Shown here one piece after another: positions 22,787-24,171 of a stretch of DNA of 24,171 nucleotides. Position 1 is the stretch's first letter, and every line of letters begins with the position of its first letter. The DNA comes from Firmicutes bacterium CAG:582 (GTDB taxonomy: Bacteria; Bacillota_I; Bacilli_A; RF39; UBA660), in assembly GCA_000435515.1 (NCBI GenBank), contig FR884154.1, positions 1 through 24,171 on the forward strand, given 5' to 3'. The notes under the pieces were generated by a model. The model did not search any database. It saw only the letters and a program-made list of their open reading frames with translations, and had not been told where the DNA came from. The position numbers and the translations under genes were made by a program.

Positions 22787-23473
22787 TTATTTTTTTACCC
22801 ATTTGGCAACTAAAATGTAATCAGCATCAATTCCTTTTGTGAACTTTTCTCCATTGTAATACCAACCAATAAACTCATATCCTTCTCTTTTAGGAATAAT
22901 AGTTACCTTCGTGTTTGCTTTAACATATATATCATCTAAAACTTCTCCACCATTTGTATTAAATGATACTTTAAATTTTTTAGTTGTTGTTGCAACCTTG
23001 GTTGTTACTTTCTTCTTAGTAGTTTTTATTTTAGTAGTAGAAACCTTAATAGTTGTATTTTCTTTTTCTATATTAACAAATGAATTAATATAATTTGTTT
23101 CTCCATTATATGTTAGAAGAGTTTTTATTTGATATTCATTTTCTAATCTTGTCACCTCTATATATGAATTTTCATAATCAATTTTATTATAATTTTTATT
23201 CATATAATCAATTTGATCTTTTGATAAAACATCTTCTATCTTATATTCTTTTGATTCTCCTATTACTTTTGGAATATTTTTTTCATTGAAGAACTTTTTT
23301 GATATGTTATCAATATACTTCAAATTATTTTCAAATGTGGTATCCTTCTTACCTAGAGAATTACTACTGATGATAAACACAAACTTTAAAGTTAATAAAA
23401 CTACTAATAAAACAATTACTAGACGGAGTATCAATTTTAGCCATTGAAAAGAATTGTTTTCCTCTTGATACAT
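22787..23473 (-). CDS. Membrane-anchored protein with one InlB-type (Flg_new) repeat
   Basis: 228 residues. A short cytosolic N-terminus, one membrane helix (about 12-34), a polar extracellular region (about 40-138), a Thr/Lys-rich linker (about 140-167, repeated TTK and TKK) and a single C-terminal Listeria-Bacteroides/InlB B repeat (about 169-228: VSFNTNGG, REGYEFIGWY, YILVAKW). The repeat is complete and ends at the stop. The protein is likely displayed through the wall by the linker; no LPxTG motif is present. The start follows a strong AGGGGGGATGTT. Function unknown. Confidence 0.8.
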   Translation of the reverse strand: MYQEENNSFQWLKLILRLVIVLLVVLLTLKFVFIISSNSLGKKDTTFENNLKYIDNISKKFFNEKNIPKVIGESKEYKIEDVLSKDQIDYMNKNYNKIDYENSYIEVTRLENEYQIKTLLTYNGETNYINSFVNIEKENTTIKVSTTKIKTTKKKVTTKVATTTKKFKVSFNTNGGEVLDDIYVKANTKVTIIPKREGYEFIGWYYNGEKFTKGIDADYILVAKWVKK

Positions 23474-23510
23474 AACATCCCCCCTATTGTGCTAGTATAT
23501 CTACAATATA

Positions 23511-23538
23511 ATTATACAATAAATAACTATTAAAGCAA
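23511..23538 (-). promoter_or_regulatory. Probable promoter of the InlB-repeat gene
   Basis: TTGCTT, 16-nt spacer, TATAAT on the minus strand, about 38 nt before the ATG. The -35 box is only partly conserved. Confidence 0.5.
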
Positions 23539-23540
23539 AT

Positions 23541-23568
23541 AAAAAAATGAGAAATTTTAAATTCTCAT
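23541..23568 (-). terminator. Terminator of the 170-residue membrane protein gene
   Basis: Minus strand ATGAGAA, 8-nt loop, TTCTCAT (7 bp) then T residues. It overlaps the stop codon at 23557. Confidence 0.72.
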
Positions 23569-24069
23569 CGATTTTGTTAAAAAGTCAATGACTAAAATGT
23601 CATCATCTTTTACGTTTTTTATGCTATCATCAATCCAAATAATTGCATCAATATCCTTTGATTCATATGCATCTAGATTAATACTTTCTAATAAATAATA
23701 CTTTTTATTATTTTGATATTCATAAGGCGTATTAACTAAAGAATATGTTTTTTGTCCTAATCTTATATTAATATATTTAGTATCAATAGTTGTATCATCG
23801 CTTAAAGTAAAATAAATATAATCACTTTTTTTATATCCATTAATGTTTTTGAAATTGATTTTTGTTGGTGTAATTGAATTTATATCATTTTTATTAAATA
23901 CACCTAAATCAAAGTCACCATAATTAATAATAATATCTGCATCCTTATATTCATTAACAATAGCTATATTTTTTGCTCCAAAAGAATTCTCCCACATAGG
24001 AACTGAAATAACAATTATAAAAATTGATAATAGTATTCCAACTATATATTTTAAACTCTCCCTAACCAT
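23557..24069 (-). CDS. Membrane-anchored exported protein, family not recognised
   Basis: 170 residues: a basic start, one hydrophobic helix (about 8-25) and a polar, beta-rich exported part of about 140 residues with many Asp and Tyr and no Cys. The exported part may be a single beta-sandwich, but I recognise no motif. The start follows AGAGGGGTAAT. It has its own strong promoter and terminator, and stands in a cluster of envelope proteins of the same general build (N-terminal anchor, extracellular domain). Confidence 0.65.
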   Translation of the reverse strand: MVRESLKYIVGILLSIFIIVISVPMWENSFGAKNIAIVNEYKDADIIINYGDFDLGVFNKNDINSITPTKINFKNINGYKKSDYIYFTLSDDTTIDTKYINIRLGQKTYSLVNTPYEYQNNKKYYLLESINLDAYESKDIDAIIWIDDSIKNVKDDDILVIDFLTKSMRI

Positions 24070-24093
24070 ATTACCCCTCTTTTATTGCCTAGT

Positions 24094-24122
24094 ATTGTAG
24101 CAAAAAAAAAGCAAATAGTCAA
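24094..24122 (-). promoter_or_regulatory. Promoter of the 170-residue membrane protein gene
   Basis: TTGACT, 17-nt spacer containing a run of T, TACAAT on the minus strand, 25 nt before the ATG at 24069. Beyond it, up to the window edge, no gene is seen. Confidence 0.7.
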
Positions 24123-24171
24123 ATTACTTCATCCATTTTTATTACTTAAAAAGGTAAATGTAACTTTATAT

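Noticed and set aside
1..24171. Mycoplasma-type code with TGA as Trp
   Set aside because: Several clear genes end in TGA at the natural C-terminus (nuclease, histidine kinase) and Trp is TGG throughout.

Overview
The window is about 24 kb of very AT-rich DNA. It uses the standard bacterial code: TGA is a genuine stop and Trp is TGG. Ribosome binding sites are AGGAGG or AGGTGA, and promoters are of the TTGACA/TATAAT type. Gene content is that of a low-GC Bacillota: CdaA/CdaR c-di-AMP synthesis, an M16 protease pair of YmfF/YmfH type, ComEA/ComEC, a Fur-type regulator and an InlB-type surface repeat. An uncultured gut-type Bacilli/Mollicutes-like lineage is my guess; no rRNA or other marker here fixes it.

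Layout. (1) Positions 1-4699, minus strand: three tandem modules of about 2 kb at the 3' end of comEC. Each begins with a copy of the comEC 3' third, cut at the codon of the first His of the HGDADH metal motif, followed by a YhcG/DUF1016 PD-(D/E)XK nuclease gene. The two complete modules then carry a different small cargo gene: HIT hydrolase-like in module 3 and DUF488-like in module 2. The comEC-proximal module is intact, the middle nuclease gene is frameshifted, and the distal one is a decayed remnant. (2) 4130-9380, minus: a compact run of M16 pair, comEA and comEC. (3) 9471-10187, plus: deoD. (4) 10200-11462, minus: a heavy-metal permease and a Fur-family gene behind a strong promoter and a perfect 25-bp palindromic operator. 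(5) 11481-14360, minus: an orphan hybrid histidine kinase and a PlsC-like acyltransferase, each with a terminator. (6) 14423-20334, minus: small membrane protein, cdaA, cdaR, prepilin-like protein, gpmI and a hexose phosphomutase. (7) 20395-24171: envelope proteins, namely a DUF3048 protein, a Cys-rich lipoprotein (plus), an InlB-repeat protein and an unknown membrane-anchored protein.

Most of the window is ordinary housekeeping. The striking part is region 1. Its geometry (replacement 3' end of the target gene, nuclease gene, cargo, then the displaced older 3' end, repeated at the same codon) is what serial insertion of a homing-endonuclease-like element into comEC would leave. The geometry can be read in the sequence; the homing mechanism is inference.

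No tRNA, rRNA, CRISPR array, riboswitch, transposase, integrase or phage structural gene was recognised. No gene-free stretch exceeds about 130 bp.
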